Positions 15,919 to 23,093 of a stretch of 64,000 bases of DNA are shown piece by piece. The translations under genes and the position numbers were made by a program. Position 1 is the stretch's first letter, and each line of letters opens with the position of its first letter. The notes under the pieces are model-generated. The model searched no databases. It was not told the origin of the DNA and saw only the letters and a list, made by a program, of their open reading frames with translations. The DNA is from Erythrobacter sp. (lineage in GTDB: Bacteria; Pseudomonadota; Alphaproteobacteria; Sphingomonadales; Sphingomonadaceae): the NCBI GenBank assembly GCA_027311945.1, contig DAICXZ010000001.1, positions 1 to 64,000 on the forward strand, given 5' to 3'.

Positions 15919-17016
15919 CTAAGCCCGACGCCGATCGAGCGCCGTGGCCTTCACCCAGTCGTTGATGTCATTGATCCCCGCCGGCGGCAGCACGAGCCGC
16001 ACGGTCAGCCCGCGCGCCTGCTGAGCCGCCATCGCGCGCTCGAGCGCAGCTTGTTGCTTCTCGCCCTCGTCGCGATCGCCGACGATCACCAGTTCACGGA
16101 CCTTCTCTGGAAGGACGAGCTTGCGGAGATTTCCTAAGTCAATCGCCGCGATGATACGCGCCTCTGGCTTGAGCATCCGAACGCACAGCGCATTTTCGAT
16201 GCCCTCGGTCGCATAGACCGGCTCGCCTTCGGGCATGTCGCGCATGCTCCTGCCGCTGCTGCCCTGGCTGATCGGGATAAAACCGCCGTCTTTGCATCCC
16301 AGCATCATGCGAGGAGGATCGTGATCAATTTTCCCCCATCGGCCATCGGTGCAGGCGAGGAAGGTCCGGTGGCACCCGATCTGCTCGCCCGCCGCGGTGA
16401 CCACCGTGCCCAGCATCGTGGGCACCTGGATCTTGAGCGGCGCATACCAAGCCTTAGGTTCGAACCGCAACGATCCGGGCCACCGCTTGCCTTCCGCTGC
16501 CGGCTTGATCGAGCGACCCAGCAGATAGTCCTCCCCCGGCGTGCCTTCGATCGGTTTGCCACCGAGGAACAGCGCCTTACCCCGCTTCGACTTCTTGATC
16601 CTGTCGGCCTCGAGCTCGCGCTCGCGCAGCTCGGCGCGCCGACGCGCCTCGCGCGCCAGGCGTTCGCGTTCCTCGGGCGATTTCTCGGTTGATCGGCCGG
16701 GCTTGAAGTCGTCGACGATGCCCAGCTTGCTCTTCGCAATCGCCAGCGCCTCGCGCGCATCGCCGTTGCACCTGGTCAACCGCAAGAGGTCGAGCAAGTC
16801 GCCCTTCTCTTCCTCGGGAGAATGGGCGTTGCCGTGATCCTTCCAGTGGCCGATCATCGCGCCGGAAAGGTTCACCGCCAGGCTCTCGCTGCGCCCCGTG
16901 TCAGCAATGCCGCTGGCCATCCACAGGTTGCCCGCGCGCCTGCCATTCGGCAGCAACTCAGGCACCAGCTCGCGCGCCAGCTGGTTGAAGCGGTCGGCGA
17001 TTTCGGAAACCTCCAT
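15919..17016 (-). CDS. Toprim-domain phage primase
   Basis: ATG 17016 overlaps the previous stop by one base; the GTG one codon earlier is less likely. Of 365 residues, the first half carries WMASG and NLSGAMIGHWKDHG motifs and a charged helix rich in Arg/Glu (about 110-150). The C-terminal half has the Toprim elements ATEGIENALCV and LVIVGDRDEGEKQQ, and ends INDINDWVKA. The pattern fits phage DUF7146/Toprim primase-like proteins, which make primers for the helicase encoded two genes downstream. The usual N-terminal CHC2 zinc finger is not obvious. Confidence 0.75.
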   Translation of the reverse strand: MEVSEIADRFNQLARELVPELLPNGRRAGNLWMASGIADTGRSESLAVNLSGAMIGHWKDHGNAHSPEEEKGDLLDLLRLTRCNGDAREALAIAKSKLGIVDDFKPGRSTEKSPEERERLAREARRRAELRERELEADRIKKSKRGKALFLGGKPIEGTPGEDYLLGRSIKPAAEGKRWPGSLRFEPKAWYAPLKIQVPTMLGTVVTAAGEQIGCHRTFLACTDGRWGKIDHDPPRMMLGCKDGGFIPISQGSSGRSMRDMPEGEPVYATEGIENALCVRMLKPEARIIAAIDLGNLRKLVLPEKVRELVIVGDRDEGEKQQAALERAMAAQQARGLTVRLVLPPAGINDINDWVKATALDRRRA

Positions 17017-17321
17017 CACGCGCCCCCTCCGGGGATGCTTGCGGCCTGCTCGCGCCGCCGCTGCTCAAGGGCGGCGTGCTCGTGGCGGCAGATGCCCGCA
17101 TATTCGGTAAGCCGCTGCGCGAGCTGCTCGGCCTCGTCAGGCGTAAGCCGCGCTTGCGTGATCCCGCCGGGCAGCTGCACCAACACCAACACCTGCCAGT
17201 CATCGGGGCAGGGCTGTTGCGGCAAGGCGTCAGGCGGGCGCGTGCCACAAACGGTGATGGCGCCGAGCCCGCTGGTGGCCTCAAGCAGGCCGGGCCGCTG
17301 GTCGAAGAACGCGCGGTTCAT
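17016..17321 (-). CDS. Small protein between Cro-like and primase genes
   Basis: The 101-residue product starts MNRAFFDQRPGLLEATSGLG at ATG 17321, overlapping the stop of the HTH gene (ATGA), and ends one base into the primase start. The middle (DDWQVLVLVQLPGGITQARL) looks like a beta hairpin, and the C-terminal helix has LAQRLTEYAGICRHEHAALE. No family is recognised. Coupling on both sides indicates a genuine early-operon gene. Confidence 0.6.
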   Translation of the reverse strand: MNRAFFDQRPGLLEATSGLGAITVCGTRPPDALPQQPCPDDWQVLVLVQLPGGITQARLTPDEAEQLAQRLTEYAGICRHEHAALEQRRREQAASIPGGGA

Positions 17322-17521
17322 GCGACCGCCGCGAAATCGTAGAAGTCGTTGGCGGTGACCTTTCCTTCGGTCACTGCGCGGATCTTGCCCATGAAGGCGT
17401 CCGAAGGCTTGCGCCGCCCGGTTTCCCAGCCAAACCATGTCTGGCGCGAAGTGCCAACCAGCTCACCCGCCTGCGCGAGCGTTAAGTCATTGTCCGTTCG
17501 CCATTTCTTAAGAGGATGCAT
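17318..17521 (-). CDS. Cro/CII-like HTH regulator (67 aa)
   Basis: This 67-residue protein is essentially a single helix-turn-helix: HPLKKWRTDNDLTLAQAGELV, then GTSRQTWFGWETGRRKPSD, with a short tail. It is the first gene of the leftward early operon and is divergent from the CI-like gene across an 83-bp region containing an operator. That arrangement fits a Cro-type repressor or early activator. The leftward promoter candidate (TTGTCA ... 17 bp ... TTACAC on the minus strand) has the operator inside its spacer. Confidence 0.72.
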   Translation of the reverse strand: MHPLKKWRTDNDLTLAQAGELVGTSRQTWFGWETGRRKPSDAFMGKIRAVTEGKVTANDFYDFAAVA

Positions 17522-17549
17522 GGTTTCGTCCCGAATTGGTGCAGGGGGT

Positions 17550-17598
17550 GTAAGCGAAACGCTAACACGTTGACAAGGGCAGGTTCGGGATTAATCCA
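17550..17598. promoter_or_regulatory. Operator O1 and divergent early promoters
   Basis: Operator GTAAGCGAAACGCTAAC (17550-17566) is a near-perfect 6-5-6 palindrome. On the minus strand it lies between TTGTCA and TTACAC of the leftward early promoter. On the plus strand TTGACA (17570-17575) with a weak -10 near 17592-17597 would drive the CI-like gene and start close to its ATG at 17605. Binding would block the leftward promoter and touch the repressor's own promoter, as in lambdoid switches. Confidence 0.68.
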
Positions 17599-17604
17599 CT
17601 AGGA

Positions 17605-17979
17605 ATGTCAGCGGATATCTTACATTTCGTGGGCGTGCTTGATGCCCCCAACCGTATTCGCGAGCTGCGCTTGCAGAGGAAACTTTCCCAGCAAGCGCTT
17701 GGCGATCGCATTTGTGTCTCGAAGGTGACGATCAGCGACCTCGAGCGCGGCAAGATGCGCCTGGATACCGACTATATGCGCAGAATTGCGCGCGCGCTCG
17801 ATGTGGTGCCAGCGGATTTGCTGCCGCGATCAGACAATCCCGATGCTCTTTCTGCGGAAGAGCGGGATCTGATCGAGCGCCTTCGTCGCGCCGCGCCCGA
17901 ACAGCGCGAACAGCTCCGCCGAGTCGCCGATGTGCTTACACCGCCACCAGATGAAAACGGCGGTTCGCAAGCGGCTTAG
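17605..17979 (+). CDS. CI-like prophage repressor (XRE family)
   Basis: The 124-residue protein has an N-terminal XRE helix-turn-helix (NRIRELRLQRKLSQQALGDR, then ICVSKVTISDLERGKMRLD) and a helical C-terminus with RRAAPEQREQLRRVADVL. No S24 peptidase domain is present, so induction by RecA self-cleavage is not expected. It is divergent from the Cro-like gene and flanked by operators of the same sequence. The ATG has no properly spaced ribosome site, and the inferred transcript start falls at or next to it, suggesting a leaderless message as with lambda cI from PRM. It probably maintains lysogeny. Confidence 0.8.
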   Translation: MSADILHFVGVLDAPNRIRELRLQRKLSQQALGDRICVSKVTISDLERGKMRLDTDYMRRIARALDVVPADLLPRSDNPDALSAEERDLIERLRRAAPEQREQLRRVADVLTPPPDENGGSQAA

Positions 17980-18032
17980 GTAAGCGATAAGCTAACATTT
18001 CTGCTTGACGTTGTAAGCGATGTGCTTACAAC
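17980..18032 (+). promoter_or_regulatory. Operators O2 and O3 with rightward promoter
   Basis: O2 is GTAAGC-gataa-GCTAAC (17980-17996), beginning one base after the repressor stop. O3 is the perfect GTAAGC-gatgt-GCTTAC (18013-18029). Their centres are 33 bp apart, about three helical turns. O3 lies between TTGACG (18005-18010) and TACAAC (18027-18032), a 16-bp-spaced promoter for the 18063-21303 operon. A half-site GTGCTTAC lies inside the repressor gene near 17933-17940. Confidence 0.7.
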
Positions 18033-18062
18033 CGCCTTCGTTCCCCACGAACGGAGGCCAAT

Positions 18063-18434
18063 TTGTACCAGCCTGTTCTCGACGAAGCGGACGAGCCAAC
18101 CGTCACCCTGTCATGGGTGCGCCGGCAGCTCGGCCGCACCAAATACGGCGAACGTCGGATAATCGCCTATCTCTCTCTGCTGATCGATCAGCAGGGCTTT
18201 CCGCCGCCGCTGCCCGAACTCAATCTCGTGCGCGATGGCAGCGCAGCGCACACGCTCACCAGCGAAGTGCGCGCCACCAGCATCTGGCCGCGAAAGGCCG
18301 TGCTTGCCTGGCTCGATGACTATCTGCCGCCCGCCAACGCCGCCCAGGTCGATGAAATGGCCCGCCGCGATGCCGCCGCCGATATGGATAGTGCCGCTGG
18401 CACGCTGCGCGTGGTGCAGGGAGGCCGGGCATGA
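18063..18434 (+). CDS. First rightward early protein, unknown (123 aa)
   Basis: The start is TTG at 18063, chosen because GGAGG lies five bases upstream and no ATG is near. The product (MYQPVLDEADEPTVTLSWVR...) has RRQLGRTKYGERRIIAYLSL and WPRKAVLAWLDDYLPP, a pattern like excisionase or winged-helix DNA-binding proteins. Its acidic tail ends GTLRVVQGGRA. It overlaps the next gene by four bases. As the first gene behind operator O3 it may be a regulator. This is inference; no family is recognised with certainty. Confidence 0.6.
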   Translation: MYQPVLDEADEPTVTLSWVRRQLGRTKYGERRIIAYLSLLIDQQGFPPPLPELNLVRDGSAAHTLTSEVRATSIWPRKAVLAWLDDYLPPANAAQVDEMARRDAAADMDSAAGTLRVVQGGRA

Positions 18435-18727
18435 GCCTCTCCGACATGAAGCCGAAGATCGTTGCGGCGTTGCAAAACGGCCCGCCTCTGGAAAGCCACG
18501 AAGCGCAGGAAATCGCAGATCTGAGTATCCATGCGGTCGAGCAGATGATGACGCTGATGCAGCGTATCGCCGACAGCGCATCGAGCTCCAAAATCTCCGT
18601 GTTTTGCTATCAGTTGATACCGCAAATCGCCATCGGAGAATGCCAGAACTTCCATTCTGTCGTTACCGCCAGATGCGAAGCCGAAGGCATGACAAGCCAT
18701 GAACACGTGATCGACAGCCGATCATGA
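18431..18727 (+). CDS. Small helical prophage protein (98 aa)
   Basis: ATG 18431 overlaps the previous stop (ATGA) and the product starts MSLSDMKPKIVAALQNGPPL. It is helical, with a Met-rich central helix (VEQMMTLMQRIADSA) and three cysteines in the C-terminal half (FCYQ, GECQ, ARCE). No motif identifies it. Its stop overlaps the next start by four bases, so translation appears coupled along this operon. Confidence 0.55.
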   Translation: MSLSDMKPKIVAALQNGPPLESHEAQEIADLSIHAVEQMMTLMQRIADSASSSKISVFCYQLIPQIAIGECQNFHSVVTARCEAEGMTSHEHVIDSRS

Positions 18728-19200
18728 CCGAGCTTCCCCGCCCGCACGAACGTAACGTTCCAGTGTCCGCTGACGAAACTGCCGATGGTCGGCAGTCGCG
18801 GGCGGGGGAGGACCAGTCCTCACAAGCTACTCAAATTGCCGGGGCCGTTGTTGGTGCCGCCCCCGGCGATACGGCCGCAAGCACAGCGGCCGATGCGGCA
18901 ACGCTGCCGCCTGCCTCGCTTCCCTTCGGGTTGGTCGGCTTGCAGGCGGGCGGCAGCGTTCAACGTGTCTTGCAACGGCGCGTGGCGCAGGTCCGCGCTG
19001 GCCATACCGCCGAGAGCGACCGCGCCAAGCCGCTTTACGAATTCGTCTCGCTGCTCGCCAGCTGGTTTCATGATGCCGATCGGGCAGGCCGAACGCCGCC
19101 CGCGCAACGTGACCTCGCCGAGCTCGCCTTCTGCCTCGAACATCTTGCCGCGGTCGCGCTCGCCACGCTCGATCGCATCGACATGGAGAACCCTGAATGA
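18724..19200 (+). CDS. Prophage protein with low-complexity N-terminus
   Basis: The 158-residue product has an Ala/Thr/Gly-rich, probably disordered N-terminus to about residue 70. A helical C-terminal region follows with [21 protein letters not shown] and [20 protein letters not shown]. It overlaps neighbours at both ends by four bases. The C-terminal half could be a helical-bundle interaction domain. Function is not recognisable. Start ATG 18724 is set by the ATGA overlap. Confidence 0.55.
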   Translation: MTELPRPHERNVPVSADETADGRQSRAGEDQSSQATQIAGAVVGAAPGDTAASTAADAATLPPASLPFGLVGLQAGGSVQRVLQRRVAQVRAGHTAESDRAKPLYEFVSLLASWFHDADRAGRTPPAQRDLAELAFCLEHLAAVALATLDRIDMENPE

Positions 19201-19379
19201 AAACCGATCGCTCGAAATCGGAAGCCCGCGTGATGGCATGGCTGCAAGAGGAAGCCGCCGCCTATCGCCGCGAGTTGCGCGCGCGTCAGCTTTGCCGCCG
19301 GATCTATGTCGGCACCATCGGCTTGCTTGTGGCGATCGTCGCCCTGGGCATCGTCGCCAAGGTGGGGCCCTATCTGTGA
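19197..19379 (+). CDS. Single-pass small membrane protein (60 aa)
   Basis: The product has a charged N-terminal helix ([20 protein letters not shown]) and one clear C-terminal membrane segment ([20 protein letters not shown]). With basic residues before the membrane span, the N-terminus probably faces the cytoplasm. It overlaps the flanking genes by four bases each. Small membrane proteins in early prophage operons can be superinfection-exclusion or toxin-like factors, but nothing here decides that. Confidence 0.6.
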   Translation: MKTDRSKSEARVMAWLQEEAAAYRRELRARQLCRRIYVGTIGLLVAIVALGIVAKVGPYL

Positions 19380-19852
19380 GCGCCCGGCTCGAGGAACTGA
19401 AACCGCAGGCGCGCGCGCTCGTGCTGCAAAAGCAGCTTGCCAGCGCAGAGCTGCTTTCCAGGAGCTTCGCCTGCGGCAAACCGATCGCCATGCAGCTGAT
19501 GCAGTGGCTCCAAGCCACCGGCGTGATCGGTCCGGCCGGGAGGCTGGGCGATCGGCAGATACTGCTCGATCCTCGCGGCAATCCCATTGTCGGCCCCGGT
19601 CACAACAGCGCACCGCGCGCCACCGCCACCGATGATCGCCTGCGCCTGCTGACCGAGCGTATCGAGCGCCTCGAGGAGGAGAAGAAAGGGATCTCCGACG
19701 ATATCCGCGATGTCTATTCGGAAGCCAAGGCCGTTGGCTACGATCCGAAAATCATGCGCCAGATCGTGCGCCTGCGGAAGATGGACCCGAACGATCGCAG
19801 CGAAATGGAAATGGTGCTCGACACCTACAAATCTGCGCTGGGGATCGGGTGA
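19376..19852 (+). CDS. FtsK-gamma-like winged helix fused to GapR
   Basis: Start GTG 19376 overlaps the previous stop. Residues about 10-65 ([47 protein letters not shown]) match the winged-helix pattern of the FtsK gamma domain, which reads KOPS DNA. After a linker (about 66-85), residues 86-158 ([20 protein letters not shown], then [31 protein letters not shown]) are a full DUF2312/GapR domain, a DNA-binding protein that senses overtwisted DNA in alphaproteobacteria. I do not know this combination from characterised proteins. It overlaps the Cys-rich gene by one base. Confidence 0.75.
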   Translation: MSARLEELKPQARALVLQKQLASAELLSRSFACGKPIAMQLMQWLQATGVIGPAGRLGDRQILLDPRGNPIVGPGHNSAPRATATDDRLRLLTERIERLEEEKKGISDDIRDVYSEAKAVGYDPKIMRQIVRLRKMDPNDRSEMEMVLDTYKSALGIG

Positions 19853-20013
19853 TGTGCAACGCCTGCAACAACATGTGCTGCGGCATGGACTGTTTCGACG
19901 GCTGCGGCTGCGACGACTGCGACAACCCCGATTGCCATTCGCTTTGTGACCTATGCGATGCCCCGCTCGACGAGTGCGAGTGCGGCGAGTTCACCGGCGA
20001 GTGGGAAGAATGA
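19852..20013 (+). CDS. Cysteine-rich acidic microprotein (53 aa)
   Basis: ATG 19852 overlaps the preceding stop (TGATG) and the stop overlaps the next ATG. The 53-residue product has 13 cysteines (positions 2, 5, 9, 10, 14, 18, 20, 23, 28, 32, 35, 42, 44), 15 Asp/Glu, one His and no Lys or Arg. Spacings CxxC, CC and CxC resemble metallothionein-like or zinc-cluster proteins, but the strong negative charge is unusual. Exact coupling on both sides and conserved frame make chance unlikely. A metal-binding role is inferred. Confidence 0.65.
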   Translation: MCNACNNMCCGMDCFDGCGCDDCDNPDCHSLCDLCDAPLDECECGEFTGEWEE

Positions 20014-20609
20014 TCGCCGCCCGCCTCTTCCCCCATGTCTCGCTCGTCACGATCGAGCGCGAGGTTAAGCGCGAGTTCGGCCATCGGCGCAAGCTCTATG
20101 CCTACAAGGTCGATCGCGGATCGATGCTGGCCGAGGTTGCCGATCGGGAGCTGGCATTGGCCTCTGCATGGGGCGAGGATCTCGCGCGAATGATCGCCGC
20201 GCTCGATCAGCCTGGCGCGCCAGCACCTGCCGGGCATGGGTTCAGCTGGCACGAACGCCGCGGCGCCGTGCTGCGCGAGCTCGACCTGCGCGATCGGCTC
20301 TATCCCAAGTGGATCGCCGATGGCCGCGTGATCGAACGCGATGCCGCGCACCAGGTCGCCTGCCTGCAATGCCTGCTCGAGCTTTACGAGGATGGCTTCG
20401 ACTTCACCGGCTTCAACGGCGCCCGCCCCAAGCTGGTCGGCACCCGCACACCCGAACAGGTCGCCGCCAGCGTCGATTTCTTTCAACTGCAATATGGCCG
20501 CAGCCTGCGGATCAAGAGCCCGATGCTCGAGGCGATCGCCCGCAAGGCCCTCGCCACCGATGGCGCCGAGCCTGACGCCGTGGGCGAACAAAAGGAGATG
20601 GCCTTGTGA
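20010..20609 (+). CDS. Prophage protein of unknown function (199 aa)
   Basis: ATG 20010 lies inside the ATGA overlap with the Cys-rich gene. The 199-residue product contains a YAYKVDRGSMLAEVADREL segment, a helical middle (RDRLYPKWIADGRVIERDAA) and two cysteines in HQVACLQCLLELYEDG. It ends with a helical KSPMLEAIARKALATD region. No catalytic motif is clear. Its stop overlaps the next GTG start. It belongs to the rightward early operon. Confidence 0.55.
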   Translation: MIAARLFPHVSLVTIEREVKREFGHRRKLYAYKVDRGSMLAEVADRELALASAWGEDLARMIAALDQPGAPAPAGHGFSWHERRGAVLRELDLRDRLYPKWIADGRVIERDAAHQVACLQCLLELYEDGFDFTGFNGARPKLVGTRTPEQVAASVDFFQLQYGRSLRIKSPMLEAIARKALATDGAEPDAVGEQKEMAL

Positions 20610-21193
20610 GTGAGCAGTATGATCCGCAAGTCGTGCGCCAGCAGATGGCCGAGTGGCAACCGAGCGGGGGTTTCACGCAAAGGAAGAACGCCTACGAATG
20701 CGAGGAATGCGGTTCGTGGATCTGCACGATTGACCGCGAGCAGGGCGTTACTCCGTTCATGGTCGGCTGTGGCAGTTGCGGCGCTATGGCGAAAAGCAAG
20801 TTCTATCGCGTCTCTGAACTCCTGGCTGAGACCCATGAATGGTATCGGCCAGAGACACTTGAAGGCCTTTCAGACTGGTCGGCTGACCATGTTCGCAGAG
20901 GGGGCCTGCTGCTGCGTCGGATAGGCGGCGGGGATGCCAAAGAGGGCTGGCGAACGGATAGTGCCATCGAAGAGGTGGACCGGCATCGAGCCGAGATGAT
21001 GGCGCTCTACAAGCGCAAGAAGGCTGAGCTGATGCTTGAGCAGGAAGAGCGCGAGATGCGCAAAATCCGAGATGCCGTGAAGGTCTCGAAGATCGTAAAG
21101 CGCGAGCCGATCATCCCGCTCAAGCGCGAGGATTATCCGTCTAGGCAGGCTTACCGCCACGCTGTTTCGCAATACCGAAAGGGGCGGTTGTGA
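20606..21193 (+). CDS. Zinc-ribbon protein of the early operon
   Basis: GTG 20606 overlaps the previous stop. Near residues 31-60 are two paired-cysteine knuckles, ECEECGSWIC and VGCGSCGAM, which form a likely zinc ribbon. The rest is helical and strongly charged (MALYKRKKAELMLEQEERE), ending with basic residues DYPSRQAYRHAVSQYRKGRL. This fits a nucleic-acid-binding accessory protein. It overlaps the truncated gene at 21190 by four bases. The exact family is not known to me. Confidence 0.6.
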   Translation: MSEQYDPQVVRQQMAEWQPSGGFTQRKNAYECEECGSWICTIDREQGVTPFMVGCGSCGAMAKSKFYRVSELLAETHEWYRPETLEGLSDWSADHVRRGGLLLRRIGGGDAKEGWRTDSAIEEVDRHRAEMMALYKRKKAELMLEQEEREMRKIRDAVKVSKIVKREPIIPLKREDYPSRQAYRHAVSQYRKGRL

Positions 21194-21246
21194 CCCGCTC
21201 TCACCTCAACGAGCTCGATTGGGGCGATGAGCCGCCGGGTGATGGG
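21190..21246 (+). pseudogene. Prophage gene truncated by IS110 element
   Basis: A frame starts at GTG 21190 inside the previous stop (GTGA) and reads MTRSHLNELDWGDEPPGDG before reaching the IS end at 21247. It continues into the IS for 18 codons to a stop at 21303. The continuation on the other side of the IS (from 22602) stays open in a matching frame for about 26 codons, so the original gene may have been longer or decayed. Identity unknown. Confidence 0.5.
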
Positions 21247-22601
21247 GTGGACGCCCCCCGGCGGCATCGATGTGCCATAGTGGAGGTGTTTGAACACCAC
21301 TAGAGAGGAGGCGTCCATGTCGGAAGTTAGCATCATCGGGTTGGATATCGCAAAGTCTGTTTTCCAGGTTCACGGGGCCGATGCGTCGGGCCGTGCGGTG
21401 CTTCGCAAGAAAGTCAGCAGGGCGAAGCTCTTGCCGTTCTTTGCCTCGCAGCCTTCCTGCCAGGTGGTCCTGGAAGCGTGCGGGGGCGCGCATCACTGGG
21501 CGCGCGAGCTGACAAAGCTCGGTCATGAGGTCCGGTTGATCGCTCCAGCTTACGTAAAGCCGTTCGTGAAGCGCCAGAAGAACGATGCTGCGGATGCCGA
21601 AGCCATCTGCGAGGCGGCGCAGCGCCCGAGCATGCGGTTCGTGCCAGTAAAGACCGAAGCGCAGCAAGCAGCCGCGCTGGTGTTCCGGGCCCGCGACCTG
21701 CTGGTCAAGCAGCGAACGCAGATCAGCAACGCCGTTCGCGGTCACATGACCGAGCATGGCTGGATCGCGCCGCAAGGCCTGGCGCACATGAAGAAGCTGG
21801 CGGCATTGCTTGAGGATCCCGACGCGGTTCCCGAGAGCGCACGGCCGGTACTGGAGATAATGCTCGATCAGATGGCAGTGCTCAGCGAGCGCATTGCCGA
21901 ACTTGATCGGGAGATCGCCCAGCGTGCCCGCGAAGACGAGACCGCGCGGCGGCTGATGACCATCCCGGGCATAGGACCGATCACGGCAACCGCGATCACC
22001 GCCCTTGCACCTCCGCCCGGCACCTTTGCCAAGGGCCGCGACTTTGCCGCATGGGTCGGGCTTACACCGCGCCAGCACTCTACCGGCGGCAAGCAGAGGC
22101 TCGGCGCGATCTCGAAGATGGGCGAGCGAACGCTGCGGCGGCTGCTGATCATCGGCAGCAGTGCGGTCGTGCTCCAGGCAAGCAGGCGCGGCGCACCCGC
22201 GGGATCGTGGCTGGAACAGATGATGGCGCGCAAGCCGCGCATGCTGGTGACGGTGGCGCTCGCGAACAAGACCGCGCGCATCGTCTGGGCAGTGCTGACG
22301 AAGAACGAGGATTACAGGGCTCCGGTCTCGGTCGCGGCGTAAGCCGGGCCGGACCAGAGGTCGCCGGAAGGACGTAGGCGGACGAAGGAGAGTATGGCAA
22401 AACAGTCGGCGAGACGGGACCGGAAGAACCAGGGCTTTCCACCGTGCTTCATCAGCACGCTGAGGGTGATGTGGTTCCGGTCCGCGAACTCCCATACGGG
22501 CCCGCAGCACCAAAAGCTGCACCAGGAGGCCGGACAGATGGCAGCATCCGACTACGTGCCAAACCTCTCAAAATACCGCTTGCATCCTGCGGGGCGTCCA
22601 C
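21247..22601 (+). mobile_element. IS110-family (IS1111-type) insertion sequence
   Basis: The transposase gene is flanked by 11-bp inverted repeats GTGGACGCCCC (21247-21257) and GGGGCGTCCAC (22591-22601), which bound about 1.36 kb. Subterminal inverted repeats are typical of the IS1111 subgroup of IS110. The exact ends may lie a few bases outside these repeats. It has landed in the 3' part of the prophage early operon. Confidence 0.75.
21317..22342 (+). CDS. IS110-family transposase
   Basis: ATG 21317 follows GAGGAGG; the upstream TTG is rejected. The 341-residue protein has the N-terminal DEDD nuclease with GLDIAKSVFQVHG, LEACGGAHHW and KNDAADAEAI, a helical spacer, and the C-terminal Transposase_20 region with IPGIGPITATAITAL and the serine region FAAWVGLTPRQHSTGGKQR. 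The gene is intact. Enzymes of this family act through a DEDD-plus-serine mechanism and, in several IS110 elements, a bridge RNA from the noncoding end. Confidence 0.9.
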   Translation: MSEVSIIGLDIAKSVFQVHGADASGRAVLRKKVSRAKLLPFFASQPSCQVVLEACGGAHHWARELTKLGHEVRLIAPAYVKPFVKRQKNDAADAEAICEAAQRPSMRFVPVKTEAQQAAALVFRARDLLVKQRTQISNAVRGHMTEHGWIAPQGLAHMKKLAALLEDPDAVPESARPVLEIMLDQMAVLSERIAELDREIAQRAREDETARRLMTIPGIGPITATAITALAPPPGTFAKGRDFAAWVGLTPRQHSTGGKQRLGAISKMGERTLRRLLIIGSSAVVLQASRRGAPAGSWLEQMMARKPRMLVTVALANKTARIVWAVLTKNEDYRAPVSVAA

Positions 22602-22673
22602 AGATGGAAAACGGACTTTCCGGCTTTAGAAGGCTATTCAACGAAGCAGTCACATTCAATCGGACTTGGCTGC
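22343..22673. other. IS110 noncoding 3' end and flank
   Basis: From the transposase stop to the right repeat (22591-22601) there are about 250 bp without a convincing gene; short frames here are Arg/Gln/His-rich. In IS110 elements one noncoding end can encode a structured bridge RNA, and this is the longer end here. After 22602 the sequence becomes more AT-rich up to the lipoprotein gene and holds nothing I recognise. Confidence 0.4.
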
Positions 22674-23093
22674 TTATAAATCGATTATCTCTCCGATAAT
22701 AAAAACTGAATCGGAACACTCGCGCTGCGCGGAAGACAGGTTGGGCACATCTCCCGAACCGCCACCGACGACAACGATCTCCTCGCCAATCGCGACGTCT
22801 CTGCCCCGAATGACGATATCCGCCCCGGTCGAAGTACGATCTACGGATGCTTCACCGGCGATTATCGGATTGTACCTTTTGCCGCCGGTTACAGAAAACA
22901 GGAGGCATTCCTGATCGGCCAGGAATTTTCCTTTTGAGATTGCTTCCGGAGCAGGCTGCGAGTTACTTCCCCCGATTACCAAATTGGCGAAACTTTCGGA
23001 TTCCGGCGCGACATTCGGCGCTTGCCGCTCCGCAGCGCCGGAACATCCGGCAACCAGCAAGACAAATAATATTTGAGCGGCTGTTCTGACCAT
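22674..23093 (-). CDS. Putative lipoprotein (139 aa)
   Basis: The product starts MVRTAAQILFVLLVAGCSGA: a basic start, hydrophobic core and lipobox LVAGC, so it should be lipidated at Cys17 and anchored to a membrane. The mature part is beta-rich with two further cysteines (DQECLLFSV, QRECSDSV) that could pair, and a Gly run IVVVGGGSGDV. Base composition is lower in GC than neighbours, suggesting separate acquisition. It sits between the IS110 element and the tRNA fragment. No family is recognised. Confidence 0.6.
   Translation of the reverse strand: MVRTAAQILFVLLVAGCSGAAERQAPNVAPESESFANLVIGGSNSQPAPEAISKGKFLADQECLLFSVTGGKRYNPIIAGEASVDRTSTGADIVIRGRDVAIGEEIVVVGGGSGDVPNLSSAQRECSDSVFIIGEIIDL

Noticed and set aside
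16445-16475. tRNA-like GGTTCGAACC sequence
   Set aside because: It lies in the Toprim primase coding frame and lacks the rest of a tRNA.
22394-22699. 101-aa frame across the IS110 3' end
   Set aside because: It crosses the right inverted repeat into flanking DNA and has no recognisable domain; more likely noncoding.
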